Shown here: piece after piece, positions 27,823-38,807 of the stretch | How the letters are laid out: the number at the start of each line of letters is the position of its first letter | How positions within the stretch are numbered: position 1 is the first letter of the stretch | Assembly (NCBI GenBank): GCA_964571855.1 | Contig: CAZNDO010000002.1 | Location: forward strand, 124,001 to 188,000 | Length of the DNA: 64,000 nt | Reading direction: 5' to 3' | DNA from: CAYYFX01 sp964571855 | Lineage (GTDB): Bacteria > ARS69 | Made by a program: the position numbers and the translations under genes | Notes under the pieces: generated by a model | Seen by the model: only the letters and a program-made list of their open reading frames with translations | What the model was told of the DNA's origin: nothing | Databases searched by the model: none

Positions 27823-29121
27823 ATGACGCTTCTGGAGAAGCTCGAGGGCCGGACCGCGACGGTCGGCGTCGTGGGGTTGGGCTACGTCGGGCTCCCGCTC
27901 GCGATGGAGTTCGTCCGCGCGGGGTACAGGGTCCTCGGGATCGACATCGACGCCGGGAAGATCCGCAAGCTGAACGAGGGCCGGTCCTACGTGATGGACG
28001 TCCCGTCGACCGACGTGGTCGACGCGCTGGCGAAGGGCCGGTTCGCGGCCTCGGCCGACTACGCCCGCGTGGGCGAGATGGACTCGGTGAGCATCTGCGT
28101 GCCCACGCCGCTGCGCTCCAAGACGAAGGACCCGGACCTCTCCTACATCCTGGACGCGGTGGCGGCCATCCGGACGCACCTGCGCCCCGGCCAGATGATC
28201 ATCCTGGAGAGCACCACGTTCCCCGGCACCACGTCCGAGGTCATCCTGCCCATCCTGCAGGAGACCGGGCTGACCGTGGGGAAGGACTTCTTCCTCGCCT
28301 TCTCGCCGGAGCGCGTGGATCCGGGCAACGTGCAGTTCCGCACGCACAACATCCCGAAGGTCGTGGGCGGCGTCACGCCGGAGTGCACGAAGCACGCGCA
28401 GACCCTGTACAAGAGCTCGCTGGAGACGGTGGTGGGCGTATCGTCCACGTCCGTCGCGGAGATGGTGAAGCTGCTGGAGAACACGTTCCGCAGCGTGAAC
28501 ATCGGGCTCGCGAACGAGTTCGCGCTGCTGTGCCACAAGCTGAACATCGACGTGTGGGAGGTCATCGAGGCCGCGTCCACGAAGCCGTTCGGGTACATGC
28601 CGTTCTACCCCGGGCCGGGCCTGGGCGGGCACTGCATCCCGGTGGATCCGCTGTACCTGTCCTGGAAGGCGAAGGTGAACGGGTTCCACCCGCGGCTGAT
28701 CGACGTCGCCGTGCAGGTGAACCAGGAGATGCCGCGGCACGTCGTGGCCCGGGTCAAGGACACGCTCGCCGCGCGCGGGCGGGAGCTCGCCGGGGCCGGC
28801 GTCCTCGTGGTCGGCGTGGCCTACAAGCGGGACACGGATGACACGCGCGAGTCGCCGGCGGTGGAGATCCTCCAGCTCCTCGCGGCGGAGGGCGCGCGCG
28901 TGTCGTACAGCGATCCGTTCGTGCCGTTCCTGCAGGCCAACGGCGAGCGCCTCGCCTCGAGCCCCCTGGGCCCGGACGTGCTCGCCGCCGCGGACTGCGC
29001 GGTCGTGGTCACGGACCACTCCTCCGTGGACTACGAGATGGTGGCGCGGCATGCCCCGGTGGTCGTGGACACGCGCAACGCGATGCGGAAGGCCAGCGGG
29101 AAGCACATCGTCCGGCTCTGA
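27823..29121 (+). CDS. UDP-sugar 6-dehydrogenase (WbpA/UDP-GlcNAc dehydrogenase type)
   Basis: 432 aa. A Rossmann motif VGVVGLGYVGLPLA at the N-terminus binds NAD. CVPTPL, STTFPGTT and FSPERVDPG are conserved across the UDP-glucose/GDP-mannose dehydrogenase superfamily, and the catalytic Cys sits in GPGLGGHCIPVDP. The C-terminal domain has GVAYKRDTDDTRESPA. The TTFPGTT and PERVDPGN pattern fits the UDP-N-acetylglucosamine/-hexosamine dehydrogenases (WbpA) better than UDP-glucose dehydrogenase. It supplies uronic-type sugar nucleotides. RBS GAGGAG is close to the ATG. Confidence 0.9.
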   Translation: MTLLEKLEGRTATVGVVGLGYVGLPLAMEFVRAGYRVLGIDIDAGKIRKLNEGRSYVMDVPSTDVVDALAKGRFAASADYARVGEMDSVSICVPTPLRSKTKDPDLSYILDAVAAIRTHLRPGQMIILESTTFPGTTSEVILPILQETGLTVGKDFFLAFSPERVDPGNVQFRTHNIPKVVGGVTPECTKHAQTLYKSSLETVVGVSSTSVAEMVKLLENTFRSVNIGLANEFALLCHKLNIDVWEVIEAASTKPFGYMPFYPGPGLGGHCIPVDPLYLSWKAKVNGFHPRLIDVAVQVNQEMPRHVVARVKDTLAARGRELAGAGVLVVGVAYKRDTDDTRESPAVEILQLLAAEGARVSYSDPFVPFLQANGERLASSPLGPDVLAAADCAVVVTDHSSVDYEMVARHAPVVVDTRNAMRKASGKHIVRL

Positions 29122-29190
29122 ACCGGCGGCGGGACGCGGCCGCGACGCGACGGGCGGCCGGTCCGGGGCGGAAGGGAAGGGGAGACCCAC

Positions 29191-30144
29191 TTGGCGAAGT
29201 TCCTCGTCACCGGCGGGGCCGGGTTCATCGGCTCCCACCTCGTGGACGCCATCCTGGCCAACGGCGACCGCGTGCGCGTACTGGACGATTTCTCGTCCGG
29301 CAAGCGCGAGAACCTGGAGCAGGTGCGGGACCGCATCGAGCTGATCGAGGCGGACGTGTCGGACGCCGCGGCCTGCGCGCGCGCCGTGGCCGGCGTGGAC
29401 TTCGTGCTGCACGAGGCGGCCCTGGCATCGGTGCCGAAGTCCGTGGACGACCCCGGGCGCAACCACCGCATCAACGTGGAGGGCACGTTCCGGTTGCTCC
29501 TCGCCGCCCGTGACGCCGGCGTCAAGCGCTTCGTGCTGGCATCCTCGGCGGCGGTGTACGGGGACGGGCCGGAGAGCCCGAAGCACGAGGGCATGGAGCC
29601 GGCGCCCGTGTCCCCCTACGCGTCAGCGAAGCTGATCGGCGAGGTGTACTGCCGGCAGTTCACCGCCGGACGCTGGCTGGACACGGTGTGCCTGCGGTAC
29701 TTCAACATCTTCGGCCCGCGGCAGGACCCGGCGTCGGACTACGCTGCGGTCGTGCCCATCTTCGCGCGGCTGCTGTTCACCGGCGGCACGCCCGTGATCT
29801 ACGGGGACGGGTTGCAGACCCGGGACTTCACGTACGTGGCGAACGTGGTGCACGCGAACCTGCTGGCCGTCTCCCGGGACGCGGCCGTCGGCGGCGTGTT
29901 CAACGTGGGCTGCGGCGGGTCGTACTCCGTCAAGGATCTGTACGGGCGGCTGGCCGCGAACGCCGGCGTGACCCGCGCCGCGCGGCACGAGCCGCCCCGC
30001 GCGGGGGACGTGCGCACGTCCGCGGCCTCGCTGGAGCGCGCGCGCGCGGGCCTGGGGTTCGAGCCGGTCGTGGGCTTCGAGGAGGGGCTGGCGCGCACGT
30101 GCGCGTGGTACCGCGCCGCGTCCGGGGTGCGGAGCGCGCCGTGA
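29191..30144 (+). CDS. NAD-dependent nucleotide-sugar epimerase (UDP-GlcNAc 4-epimerase-like)
   Basis: 317 aa, TTG start, beginning AKFLVTGGAGFIGSHLV, the SDR-extended NAD motif. The catalytic set is complete: Ser in LASSAAVYGD and YxxxK in SPYASAKLIGE. CLRYFNIFGPRQDP is typical of WbpP/GalE epimerases, and GDGLQTRDFTYV of the group. With the dehydrogenase just upstream it would make UDP-GlcNAc/GalNAc-type precursors, or their uronic acids, for the repeat unit. The stop overlaps the regulator's GTG. Confidence 0.9.
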   Translation: MAKFLVTGGAGFIGSHLVDAILANGDRVRVLDDFSSGKRENLEQVRDRIELIEADVSDAAACARAVAGVDFVLHEAALASVPKSVDDPGRNHRINVEGTFRLLLAARDAGVKRFVLASSAAVYGDGPESPKHEGMEPAPVSPYASAKLIGEVYCRQFTAGRWLDTVCLRYFNIFGPRQDPASDYAAVVPIFARLLFTGGTPVIYGDGLQTRDFTYVANVVHANLLAVSRDAAVGGVFNVGCGGSYSVKDLYGRLAANAGVTRAARHEPPRAGDVRTSAASLERARAGLGFEPVVGFEEGLARTCAWYRAASGVRSAP

Positions 30145-31553
30145 GCCGCCCGCGGATCACCCTCGTGGACGACGACCCGGGTTTCCGCCGGCTCCTGGCG
30201 GGGCTGCTGGAGGAGCGCGGTTACCCCGTGGCCACGTTGCCGGGCGAGGGCGAGCTGCGCGAGCTCGTGGCCGCCACGCGTCCGGACGTGATCCTGCTGG
30301 ACCTGAATCTCCCGGGGCGGGACGGCATGGTCGTCCTCCGGGAGCTGGCCGGCGCCGATCCGGACACGCCCGTGATCATGGTCACGGGCACCGAGGACGT
30401 GGGCACCGCGGTGCGCGCGATCCGCGCGGGCGCGTTCGACTACGTGACGAAGCCGGTCAAGGTGGACGAGCTGGCGGTCGTCGTGGAGCGCGCGGTGGCG
30501 TCGGAGCGCGTGGCCCGCGAGCGGGACCACTACCGCGCCGTGTCGGACCGGCGGTACGCGTTCGTCGAGAGCCGCAACCCGGCGATGCGCCGCGTGTACG
30601 AGCTGGCCCGCAAGGTGGCGCGCAGCGAAACCACCACCGTGCTCATCCAGGGCGAGTCCGGGACCGGCAAGGAGCACGTGGCGCACCTGATCCACCGGCT
30701 CTCCCCGCGCCGGGACAAGCCGTTCCTGGAGATCAACTGCGCCAGCCTGCCGGAGCCGCTCCTGGAGAGCGAGCTGTTCGGCCACGAGAAGGGCTCGTTC
30801 ACGGACGCCTCCGCGCGCAAGCGCGGGCTCCTGGAGCTGGCGGACGGCGGCACGCTGTTCCTGGACGAGGTGGGCGAGATGGCGCCGGCCATCCAGGTGA
30901 AGCTGCTGCGCGTGCTGGAACGCATGAGCTTCCGGCGGGTCGGCGGCACGGAGGACCTGCACGTCTCCGTCCGCGTGATCTCCGCCACGAACCGGGACCT
31001 GGCCGGGGCCGTGCGCTCCGGGCGCTTCCGGGAGGACCTGTACTTCCGGCTCAAGGTGGTCCCGATGGAGCTTCCGCCGCTGCGGGATCGCCCGGAGGAC
31101 CTCGCGGTGCTGCTGGAGCACTTCCTGAAGGAGTTCACCGCCGCGTTCGGCCGGGCCTTCGAGCGCGTCGGCGACGACGCGGTCGAGGCGGCGGCGCGCT
31201 ACGACTGGCCGGGCAACATCCGGGAGCTCCGCAACTGCATGGAGCGCGCCGTGCTCCTGCACGACGGGGACCGCCTGACCGCGGACATGCTGCAGATCCC
31301 GGGCACCGGGCGCACGATCCCCGCGGACATGACGGAGCTGCTCACGGAGGTGCGGCGGATCGAGGAGGCGGGAATCCCGGAGAGCGGCGTGCCGTTCGAG
31401 GACCTCGTGGGATCGCTGGAGCAGTACCTCATCCGGAAGGCCGCGGAGAAGGCCGGCTGGAACCAGAGCCAGGCCGCCCGCCTGCTGCGGCTGAACCGGG
31501 ACAAGCTGCGCACCCGGATGAAGAACTACCGCCTGACCCGGCCGGACGCGTAG
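30141..31553 (+). CDS. NtrC-family sigma-54 response regulator with intact receiver
   Basis: 470 aa. GTG start overlapping the epimerase stop. The receiver is complete: DDD acidic pocket (LVDDDPG), phosphoacceptor Asp in VILLDLNLPGRDG, TGTED switch and YVTKPVK lysine. The AAA+ domain has GESGTGKE and DEVGEM. The sigma-54 loop is GSFTDA in place of GAFTGA, a substitution also found in working activators, so loss of function is not assumed. A Fis-type helix-turn-helix (NQSQAARLLRLNRDKLRTRM) ends it. Its partner kinase is not adjacent. It could serve the sigma-54 promoters found at 16377 and 52862. Confidence 0.9.
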   Translation: MSRPRITLVDDDPGFRRLLAGLLEERGYPVATLPGEGELRELVAATRPDVILLDLNLPGRDGMVVLRELAGADPDTPVIMVTGTEDVGTAVRAIRAGAFDYVTKPVKVDELAVVVERAVASERVARERDHYRAVSDRRYAFVESRNPAMRRVYELARKVARSETTTVLIQGESGTGKEHVAHLIHRLSPRRDKPFLEINCASLPEPLLESELFGHEKGSFTDASARKRGLLELADGGTLFLDEVGEMAPAIQVKLLRVLERMSFRRVGGTEDLHVSVRVISATNRDLAGAVRSGRFREDLYFRLKVVPMELPPLRDRPEDLAVLLEHFLKEFTAAFGRAFERVGDDAVEAAARYDWPGNIRELRNCMERAVLLHDGDRLTADMLQIPGTGRTIPADMTELLTEVRRIEEAGIPESGVPFEDLVGSLEQYLIRKAAEKAGWNQSQAARLLRLNRDKLRTRMKNYRLTRPDA

Positions 31554-31587
31554 GCCCCGCGCCGCGCGCCCGGGAGCGGACCGGGCC

Positions 31588-31616
31588 TTCCGGTCCCCGG
31601 GCGAAAGCCGTACATT
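31588..31616 (+). promoter_or_regulatory. Possible promoter giving a near-leaderless lptE transcript
   Basis: TTCCGG at 31588-31593, 17-nt spacer, TACATT at 31611-31616. The expected start near 31623 is only about 2 nt from the ATG at 31625, and no ribosome-binding site is visible before that ATG. Confidence 0.4.
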
Positions 31617-31624
31617 CCCCGTTC

Positions 31625-32155
31625 ATGCGTTCCTCCGGAATCCGTCGCGCCGCCCGGCCCGTGCTCGCCGCCCTCGCCGTCGCGGCGCTCGGCGGCTGCG
31701 GCACGTACGGGTTCTCGTCGTCGCTGCTGCCAGGGCACATCAAGTCCGTGGCGGTGCCGCTGCCGGAGAACCGCACGAACCGGGCGGACCTGGCGCCGGC
31801 GCTGGCGGACTCGCTCACGGAGTCCTTCCTGTCGGACCAGACGCTGAAGGTCGTGGGGGAGCGGGACGCGGACTCGGTGGTGGAGGCCGTGGTCCTGGAG
31901 TACCGGCGGGACCCCTTCACGTTCGACGCCGGCGAGAACGTGCAGACGTACCGCGTGGAGATCGTGCTGGAGGCGCGCTTCGTGGACGTGCGCAAGAACC
32001 AGGTGATCTGGGAGAAGAAGCGCCTCGCGCAGTGGGACACGTACAACTTCGCGTCGGTGGGCGGGGTGCCGCCGGAGTCGGAGGAGGTGGGCATCGGGCG
32101 CGTGCTCGGGAAGCTCACGGACGACATCACGAACCTGACGCTGCAGGCGTGGTAG
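31625..32155 (+). CDS. lptE: LptE-like LPS-assembly lipoprotein
   Basis: 176 aa. The signal peptide ends in a lipobox LGGC with Cys25. The mature start GTYGFSSSLLPGHIKSVAVPLPENRT and the following ADLAPALADSLTESFLSDQ stretch match the LptE/RlpB family, which plugs the LptD beta-barrel and helps insert lipopolysaccharide into the outer membrane. Its presence argues for an LPS-bearing outer membrane. leuS follows 11 nt downstream and may be co-transcribed. No Shine-Dalgarno motif precedes the ATG, in keeping with a leaderless message. Confidence 0.8.
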   Translation: MRSSGIRRAARPVLAALAVAALGGCGTYGFSSSLLPGHIKSVAVPLPENRTNRADLAPALADSLTESFLSDQTLKVVGERDADSVVEAVVLEYRRDPFTFDAGENVQTYRVEIVLEARFVDVRKNQVIWEKKRLAQWDTYNFASVGGVPPESEEVGIGRVLGKLTDDITNLTLQAW

Positions 32156-32166
32156 GGAAGGATCGA

Positions 32167-34776
<2,610 letters not shown>

Positions 34777-34851
34777 GGAGGCGCGGCCGGGACCGGCGCG
34801 GGGTCGGCCCGGAGGGTGTGTGTCCGAAAAGAGATCTTATGTCAAGTACTA

Positions 34852-34874
34852 GCGGGCCGCCTCGCGCGGCCCGT
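34852..34874. terminator. Hairpin between convergent leuS and TPR gene
   Basis: CGGGCCGC and GCGGCCCG (34853-34860 and 34866-34873) form an 8-bp stem with a CTCGC loop. A G-T pair extends it by one. It sits between two convergent stops, so it could end transcription from both sides. No good T-run follows rightward; leftward it is followed by an AT-richer stretch containing CTCTTTTC. Confidence 0.45.
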
Positions 34875-34902
34875 CCGACCCCTTCCCCGGCTGGTTTCCT
34901 GG

Positions 34903-35577
34903 TCAGGCGCCCAGGCCCTGCAGCGCGAACCGCGCCTGCTCCGCCTCGGGCGCCTCCGGATAGCGATCGACGACCGTCCGGTACAAGGCCCGTGCCTCGT
35001 CGGTCCGTCCGAGGGCGCGGGCGCAGCGCGCCGCGGCCAGGCCGGCCTGGACGCGCGTGGCCACGTGACGTGCGCCATCCGCCAGCGCCCGGTACGCGTC
35101 CATCGCGGCGGCGGTGTCCCCGGACTCCTCCATGCAGGCGGCCACCCCCATCCTGGCGCCGTCGAGCATCAGGTCGTCGTACAGGGGCTTCTCGAGGAAC
35201 TTCTCGAAGCTCTCTCGCGCCTTCGCCCAGTCGCCCGCTTCGTAGTACGTGTTCCCCAGGATGTACATGGCCTCGCGCCCGGCCTGGGAGTTGCGCCAGC
35301 TCTTCGTGACCTGCATCAGGGCTTCGCGGCCGGCGTCCATGCGTCCGAGGGCGAACTCCGTGCGCGCGGCGGCGAGGGCCCGCTGCGCGTCCGGGTTGTC
35401 CGTCCGCGGCCCGGCGGCCGTCCCGGCGACCCGCACGCCGAGCGCGATCACGGCGATGAACGCCACGACGCCCCCGGCCACCACCAGCGCGTTCTCGCGC
35501 GCGTAGGCCAGGCCTTCCTGCACGAGCTCCAGGAAGCGGTCGTGCTTGAGCTGCTGCTTCGTGATGCGTTCGGACAC
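34903..35577 (-). CDS. Membrane-anchored TPR protein (YfgM-like)
   Basis: 224 aa. The GTG at 35577 has AGGAGGT 8 nt upstream and starts the typical SERITKQQLKHDRFLELVQ segment; a longer in-frame reading adds only low-complexity residues. One TM helix (ALVVAGGVVAFIAVIALGV, ~residues 28-46) anchors it, leaving a C-terminal TPR array outside: AQRALAAARTEFALGRMDA, AMYILGNTYYEAGDWAKARE, RALGRTDEARALYRTVVDRY. The layout matches YfgM-type proteins, which assist secreted-protein folding at the translocon, but also generic FCB TPR proteins. Monocistronic with its own promoter. Confidence 0.8.
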   Translation of the reverse strand: MSERITKQQLKHDRFLELVQEGLAYARENALVVAGGVVAFIAVIALGVRVAGTAAGPRTDNPDAQRALAAARTEFALGRMDAGREALMQVTKSWRNSQAGREAMYILGNTYYEAGDWAKARESFEKFLEKPLYDDLMLDGARMGVAACMEESGDTAAAMDAYRALADGARHVATRVQAGLAAARCARALGRTDEARALYRTVVDRYPEAPEAEQARFALQGLGA

Positions 35578-35642
35578 CGCGGGGACCTCCTGAGGGCGTC
35601 CGCGCGGGGCGCGGAGGCGGGTTTCGGGGCGACCGGCCGGGG

Positions 35643-35671
35643 ATCGTAGCACCGCGTCGCGGGGCGCACAA
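35643..35671 (-). promoter_or_regulatory. Sigma-70-type promoter for the TPR gene
   Basis: On the minus strand: TTGTGC (35671-35666), 17-nt spacer, TACGAT (35648-35643), giving a leader of about 60 nt before the GTG at 35577. On the plus strand the rest of this 269-nt divergent gap shows TTGACA (35762) and TTGACC (35780) but no convincing -10 for the phosphatase gene. Confidence 0.45.
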
Positions 35672-35846
35672 GCCGACCGCCCGGGGCTCCTGCGGCGCGC
35701 CGGACGCGTCCCGCGGGGGCGCAGCCCGTCGCTACAGCCTGTCAGTCCCGGTGATTCGCGATTGACAAGCCGGAGCGCCTTGACCCAAAGCTGACCGCCA
35801 CACATCGCGACGGACCGAGGTCTTCTCCTCCGGAGGGTCGGGCCGA

Positions 35847-38339
35847 ATGCGGGGGTATCGACGCCGGAGCACGGCGGCCTACCTGGCCGGGGTCGGGGCG
35901 AGCTTCCTGCTGCTCACGCAGCTGGGGGGCACGCTCCTCGACCTGCCGGCCCGCCCGTGGTGGGGCATGCGCCCCGGCCCCGACGTGTCCACCGTCCAAC
36001 GGGTGGACGAGGGCTCCCCCGCCGATCTTGCCGGGATCCGCAAGGGCGACCGCGTGCTGACCTTCGGCGGCGTCCCGTGGGCGCGGCACTGGGAAGCCGG
36101 GCGCGATGCGCAGCAGCGCGTCGTCGTGGAGCTGGAGTCCGCGGACGGCGCGCGCCGTTCCGTGACGCTCGCCCCCGCCACGTTCCCCCGCGCGGAGATC
36201 GTCCGCCAGCTGCTCAAGGGCGCGGTGGGCGTCTGCTTCGTCCTGACCGGTCTCGTCGTGTTCCTGAGCCGGTCCGACCGCGTGGCCACGCTGTTCTTCC
36301 TGATGAACCTGCTGTTCTCGCGGTTGATGCTGCCCGAGACCGAGCTGACGCGGCAGGCCTTCCTGCTGGACAAGCTGATGCTCGACCTCGCCAGCCTCGT
36401 GCTGCCCGCGGTCGTGCTGCACTTCTTCCTGAGCTTCCCGCGGCGCGCGCGGTTCCTCGCCGGCCGCTCGTGGCTGCTGTACCTGCCGGCCATCGTGGGG
36501 ATGCCGCTCTCCGTGAAGTTCGACATCGACCTGGTCCTCCTGGGCAAGCCCATCTCCCCCGCGGCCGTCGTCTTCCAGACGACGATGGCGCTGCTGTTCG
36601 TGGGGATGATCCTGTGGGGCGTGGTGACGTTCCTGCAGGGTGTGCGCGCCGTGCGCTCCCCGGTGCTGCGCCGCAGCCTCCGCTTCCTGCTGCCCACCAC
36701 GGCCGCCGCGGTGCTGCCTCCCCTGCTGCTCTCGGCAGTGCTCAACCTCTTCCCCGCCGTGGAGATCCCGGGGGAGCGCTACGCGTTCGCCTCGCTCGTG
36801 CTGCTGCCGCTCGGGTTCGCGCACGGCATCCTGCGCTACGGCCTGATGGATCTGGAGCTCGTGGCGAAGCGCAGCGCGGTGTACGGCACGCTCACGGCGC
36901 TGCTCGTGGCGGCGTACTACCTGCTGACCGACGTGCTCGGCCGCGCGATGCTCGCCGCCGCCGGCCCGGGCCGCACGCTCCTGTCCTTCGCCGTCGTGTT
37001 CGCGGCCGCGCTGCTGTTCATCCCGGTGCGGGACCGGATCCAGGCGTTCGTGGACCGCGCGCTGTACCGCCGCCGTTACGGCTACCGGCGCACGCTGCAG
37101 GAGTTCTCGCACCTGCTCGCGTCGTTCCTCGGACGCGACGAGCTCGTGCGCGTGCTGGTGGAGCGGCTGCCCGAGGTTCTGGGCACGCAGCGCGCCGCGC
37201 TGTTCCTCCGCTCGTCGCGGGACGCGTCGCTGCACGTGGCCGGCACGCGCGGCATGGGCCAGGCGGAGATCCCCGCGCCGGTTTTCGAGCCGTCGGACGA
37301 CCTGCGGGCGTGGTGGCACGAGGTGGACGGTCCCGTGCCGATGGTGCCGGGCGACGGCGCGGGCCGCTTCGGCCGGCTCCCGCTGGAGGAGCGCGCCCTG
37401 CTGGCCGCCCTGGACGCGCGGGTCCTCGTCTTCCTCCCGCGCGAGAAGGAGCTGGAGGGCCTGCTCGTGCTGGGCGCGAAGGACGGCGACGAGTCGTACG
37501 CCGGCGAGGACCTCGAGCTGCTGGGCACGATCGGGGACCAGGCCGGCACCGCGCTGTCCAGCTCCCGGCTGCACGAGGCCGCGCTGGAGCGCCGCCGGAT
37601 CGAGGAGGAGCTGGCGGTGGCGAAGCGCATCCAGGCCAGCCTCCTCCCCCGCGCGCTGCCGCGGCGCGACGGTCTCGAGGTGGCCGCGATCACGCGCCCG
37701 TGCCACGAGGTCGGCGGCGACCTGTACGACTTCTTCGACCTCGGGGACGACGAGCTGGGCCTGGCCGTGGCGGACGTGTCCGGCAAGGGCGTGCCGGCCG
37801 CGCTCATCCTCTCGGGTCTGCAGGCGACGCTGCGCGCGGAGGCCCCGCACGGCGCCACGCCCGAGCCGGTCGTTCGCCGCGTGAACGAGCGCCTGTGCGC
37901 CGATCTTCGCGCGGGAAACTTCGCCAGCCTCATCTACGGGCAGCTGGACGTGCGGCGCCGGCAGTTCCGGTACGTGAACGCCGGCCACCCCGCGGGCCTC
38001 GTGCTGCGGCGCGGCGGCACGATCGAGCGGCTCGACGAGGGCGGCCTGCTGCTCGGTGTGCAACGGGACGCGGCCTACCGGGTCGGCGCGCGCAGCTTCG
38101 ATCCGGGGGACCTGCTGCTCCTGTACAGCGACGGCGCCACCGACGTGTTGAACGACTCCGACGAGGAGTTCGGGCGGGAGCGCCTCGAGCGGTTGCTGGG
38201 GCGCGTGGGCCACCTCCCGACCGCGACCGTGCTCGAGAGCATCGTCACCGCCGTGGAAACGTTCGTGGGCGGCGCCCTGCCGGACGACATCACGCTGCTG
38301 GCCGCCCGGTTCGCCCCGGAGCCCGACCCCGCCGCTTGA
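35847..38339 (+). CDS. PDZ / multi-TM / GAF / PP2C (SpoIIE-type) phosphatase
   Basis: 830 aa. After a first TM helix comes a PDZ-like domain outside the cytoplasm (STVQRVDEGSPADLAGIRKGDRVLTFGG, broken by short loops). About seven more TM segments follow (residues ~130-390), then a GAF domain (~410-570) and a PP2C/RsbU-SpoIIE catalytic domain (~590-825). Metal-binding acidic motifs are present: GGDLYDFF, VADVSGKG, YSDGATD and PDDITLL. Such enzymes dephosphorylate STAS antagonists; the STAS protein at 26231 is a candidate substrate. The membrane part could sense an envelope signal. The ATG lies 11 nt after a GGAGGG site. Confidence 0.88.
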   Translation: MRGYRRRSTAAYLAGVGASFLLLTQLGGTLLDLPARPWWGMRPGPDVSTVQRVDEGSPADLAGIRKGDRVLTFGGVPWARHWEAGRDAQQRVVVELESADGARRSVTLAPATFPRAEIVRQLLKGAVGVCFVLTGLVVFLSRSDRVATLFFLMNLLFSRLMLPETELTRQAFLLDKLMLDLASLVLPAVVLHFFLSFPRRARFLAGRSWLLYLPAIVGMPLSVKFDIDLVLLGKPISPAAVVFQTTMALLFVGMILWGVVTFLQGVRAVRSPVLRRSLRFLLPTTAAAVLPPLLLSAVLNLFPAVEIPGERYAFASLVLLPLGFAHGILRYGLMDLELVAKRSAVYGTLTALLVAAYYLLTDVLGRAMLAAAGPGRTLLSFAVVFAAALLFIPVRDRIQAFVDRALYRRRYGYRRTLQEFSHLLASFLGRDELVRVLVERLPEVLGTQRAALFLRSSRDASLHVAGTRGMGQAEIPAPVFEPSDDLRAWWHEVDGPVPMVPGDGAGRFGRLPLEERALLAALDARVLVFLPREKELEGLLVLGAKDGDESYAGEDLELLGTIGDQAGTALSSSRLHEAALERRRIEEELAVAKRIQASLLPRALPRRDGLEVAAITRPCHEVGGDLYDFFDLGDDELGLAVADVSGKGVPAALILSGLQATLRAEAPHGATPEPVVRRVNERLCADLRAGNFASLIYGQLDVRRRQFRYVNAGHPAGLVLRRGGTIERLDEGGLLLGVQRDAAYRVGARSFDPGDLLLLYSDGATDVLNDSDEEFGRERLERLLGRVGHLPTATVLESIVTAVETFVGGALPDDITLLAARFAPEPDPAA

Positions 38340-38628
38340 GCCCCTCCTCGCGGGTCTGCCCCGCCCTGCCCGACGCCGCGACTGACCGGATTCCGGGCAC
38401 CCGCCTGTCCAGATCCTGACCGGCTCTCCGGTCTCGCGAGCGCCCCCGCCGGCGGCGTCCGCACCGGGCTCGTGTGGCAGTCGAGAGAAACCCTCGCAAG
38501 TCTTTGCATCACATTGCGTTGTGAACTTCGCTCACACGTCACAAAGACCCGGCCGCACGCTTCGTTCCGGCCCGCCCCATGCATGAGGAGTGCTGCGCCG
38601 CCCCGTTGCGGAGACGCGGGAGGGAACG
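38340..38628 (+). other. Non-coding stretch upstream of tiny ORFs
   Basis: A 289-nt gap. It holds a small hairpin after the phosphatase stop (GACCGG/CCGGTC, 38418-38433, CTCT loop) and then a distinctly AT-richer patch (38480-38550) with an inverted repeat TGTGA-N7-TCACA at 38520-38536. The patch is the likely place for a promoter or regulator site of the three small ORFs that follow, but I could not fit clear -35/-10 elements. Confidence 0.4.
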
Positions 38629-38697
38629 ATGAGAACCCTGCTCATGGCGGGAGGCCTTCTCTGGACCTTCCTGGACTTCTTCTGGTGGATGCGATGA
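38629..38697 (+). CDS. 22-aa hydrophobic membrane peptide (small ORF 1)
   Basis: ATG at 38629 preceded by GGGAGGGAAC. The encoded peptide (MRTLLMAGGLLWTFLDFFWW then MR) is one aromatic-rich hydrophobic helix, enough to span or insert in a membrane. Its TGA overlaps the ATG of small ORF 2 by 4 nt. No family known to me. Support comes from the strong ribosome site, the coupling and the hydrophobic content; it remains unproven as a gene. Confidence 0.5.
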   Translation: MRTLLMAGGLLWTFLDFFWWMR

Positions 38698-38807
38698 CCG
38701 AGGAGGGGGACGTCGAGGAGTGCAATCGGGCGGGCCTCGCGACCCGGCTCGACGGGCGTCGCGAGGTACCGCCGCTCCTCGCCTCGAACCAAGGAGGAGA
38801 CCGATGA
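38694..38807 (+). CDS. 37-aa soluble small protein (small ORF 2)
   Basis: Begins MTEEGDVEECNRAG and ends in a charged, flexible tail (LDGRREVPPLLASNQGGDR). It has no membrane segment. Its start is inside the stop of ORF 1 and its stop overlaps the start of ORF 3 (ATGA), so all three would be translated in series. Its own coding evidence is weaker than that of its neighbours: it could be a spacer carrying the ribosome site of ORF 3. Confidence 0.4.
   Translation: MTEEGDVEECNRAGLATRLDGRREVPPLLASNQGGDR

Noticed and set aside
30786..30815. Loss of sigma-54 contact in the second NtrC-type regulator because its loop reads GSFTDA.
   Set aside because: The essential Phe-Thr pair is kept and this variant occurs in functional activators, so it is not evidence of inactivation.
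34816..35649. A 277-codon plus-strand frame opposite the TPR protein.
   Set aside because: Its product is Arg/Ala/Gly-rich without motifs, while the minus strand has a clear TM/TPR protein with ribosome site and promoter.
35762..35808. TTGACA and TTGACC as -35 elements for the phosphatase gene at 35847.
   Set aside because: No TA-containing -10 is found 16-18 nt downstream of either; not listed as a promoter.
38520..38536. TGTGA-N7-TCACA inverted repeat resembling a CRP/FNR-family site.
   Set aside because: The CRP consensus has a 6-nt spacer; with 7 nt the half-sites are out of register. Kept only as an unexplained inverted repeat in the gap description.
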